A DNA stretch of 6,385 nt from Cyclobacteriaceae bacterium (lineage in GTDB: Bacteria > Bacteroidota > Bacteroidia > Cytophagales > Cyclobacteriaceae): NCBI GenBank assembly GCA_013140395.1, contig JABFSY010000204.1, forward strand, positions 1 to 6,385, written 5' to 3'. The notes beneath the pieces are model-generated. The model worked only from the letters and a program-made list of their open reading frames with translations. It did no database searches and was not told the DNA's origin. The translations under genes were made by a program, and so were the position numbers. This document shows, piece by piece, positions 5,859 through 6,385 of this stretch. The first letter of the stretch is position 1; each line of letters starts with the position of its first letter.

Positions 5859-6385
5859 TTATGCTTTTAAGCTCTGTTCAATCGGTATAGCTAAAATATT
5901 GTAAGTTCCTTTCGGTGCAGCATTCTCTCGATCTAGATTCGAGATAAAATTGAAATCGTCAATTTTATATAATCGATATTTCATTTCTACTAGTAAATCA
6001 AATAGTTCCAGTTTCTCTTTCTTTAGAGCTGGGCCAAAGCACTCTGCCACCAAGTATGGACGATATTTATTAATAATCGCAGGCATTGTTTTTATTATCT
6101 CCTTATCATATCCCTCAGTATCTATTTTGATAAAGGTTAACCTGGGGAGAAATTCAGAATAATTGGTTAAAATAAACTTTTCAAGATTTTTCCCGGTTAC
6201 TTGAAAAGTATACCGTACATTTCTTTTTTCGTTGTGAGTGAATCCCACAATGCCTCCATTCCCGTAAGAAGGGTCACCAGATCCAAAAGTAAACTCTCCA
6301 TCCTCGGCTGTAGCAGCAAAATTTAATGGAATAATGTTAGTCTTTTCTTTGTTCAGTTTTGCATTAGCCTCGAGCACCTTATAAG
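5859..6385 (-). CDS. FkbM-family SAM-dependent methyltransferase, C-terminal part (5' end outside window)
   Basis: Likely an O-methyltransferase using S-adenosylmethionine; FkbM proteins commonly modify sugars of surface glycans or secondary metabolites. The frame is open to the right edge. The visible protein starts YKVLEANAKLN, where the Glu of LEAN is the expected ribose-binding acidic residue after the second strand of the Rossmann fold. Next come IIPLNFAATAEDGEFTFGSG, then the family hallmark FIKIDTEGYDKEII, then RPYLVAEC near the last core strand, and a C-terminal tail ending IPIEQSLKA before TAA. About 174 residues are visible, which leaves the first SAM-binding glycine motif outside the window. 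A GTG at 6377-6375 is an internal valine rather than a start, because the fold begins upstream of it. The gene faces the lipoprotein pair and is separated from it by 419 bases. Substrate cannot be told from this fragment. Confidence 0.88.
   Translation of the reverse strand, partial: YKVLEANAKLNKEKTNIIPLNFAATAEDGEFTFGSGDPSYGNGGIVGFTHNEKRNVRYTFQVTGKNLEKFILTNYSEFLPRLTFIKIDTEGYDKEIIKTMPAIINKYRPYLVAECFGPALKKEKLELFDLLVEMKYRLYKIDDFNFISNLDRENAAPKGTYNILAIPIEQSLKA

Noticed and set aside
6375..6377. GTG as a possible start of the methyltransferase
   Set aside because: The frame is open upstream to the window edge, and LEAN right after it is a mid-fold FkbM motif, so the codon is an internal valine.

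Overview
The window looks like a piece of a Bacteroidota chromosome, probably from a Cytophagales-type lineage. The support is a MltD-type lytic transglycosylase followed by a DUF4837 lipoprotein, A/T-rich leaders without Shine-Dalgarno sequences, a TAnnTTTG-type -7 box before one gene, and several lipoproteins with short signal peptides ending in SC. I cannot name the species.

Layout, left to right. Positions 1-1056 hold the 3' part of a murein lytic transglycosylase gene. The SLT catalytic domain (1-417) and the LysM peptidoglycan-binding part (418-1056) lie in the same frame and are separated only by one TAA codon, so a normally single protein appears to be split. Positions 1124-2206 encode a DUF4837 lipoprotein. 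A 326-base gap (2207-2532) holds a strong GUAA-capped hairpin, a 10-base palindrome and a candidate promoter. Positions 2533-3177 encode a complete NarL/LuxR-type response regulator with no sensor kinase next to it. A 152-base gap (3178-3329) carries a terminator-like hairpin facing the minus strand and a GC-rich inverted repeat. Two tandem paralogous lipoproteins follow (3330-4343 and 4438-5439); I cannot assign them to a characterised family. An AT-rich 419-base stretch without a convincing gene (5440-5858) then separates them from the C-terminal part of an FkbM-family methyltransferase on the minus strand (5859-6385), which runs off the right edge.

How the parts may fit together: the left half is ordinary cell-envelope housekeeping (peptidoglycan cleavage plus an envelope lipoprotein). 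The right half looks accessory: an orphan regulator, a duplicated envelope lipoprotein and a glycan-type methyltransferase. Control of the lipoprotein pair by the regulator is only an inference from adjacency. The two points most worth following up are the in-frame stop in the transglycosylase gene and the uncharacterised lipoprotein pair, which shares a CX4C motif and a nearly identical C-terminus. I see no clear evidence of a new multi-gene system, phage, IS element, CRISPR array, tRNA or rRNA.
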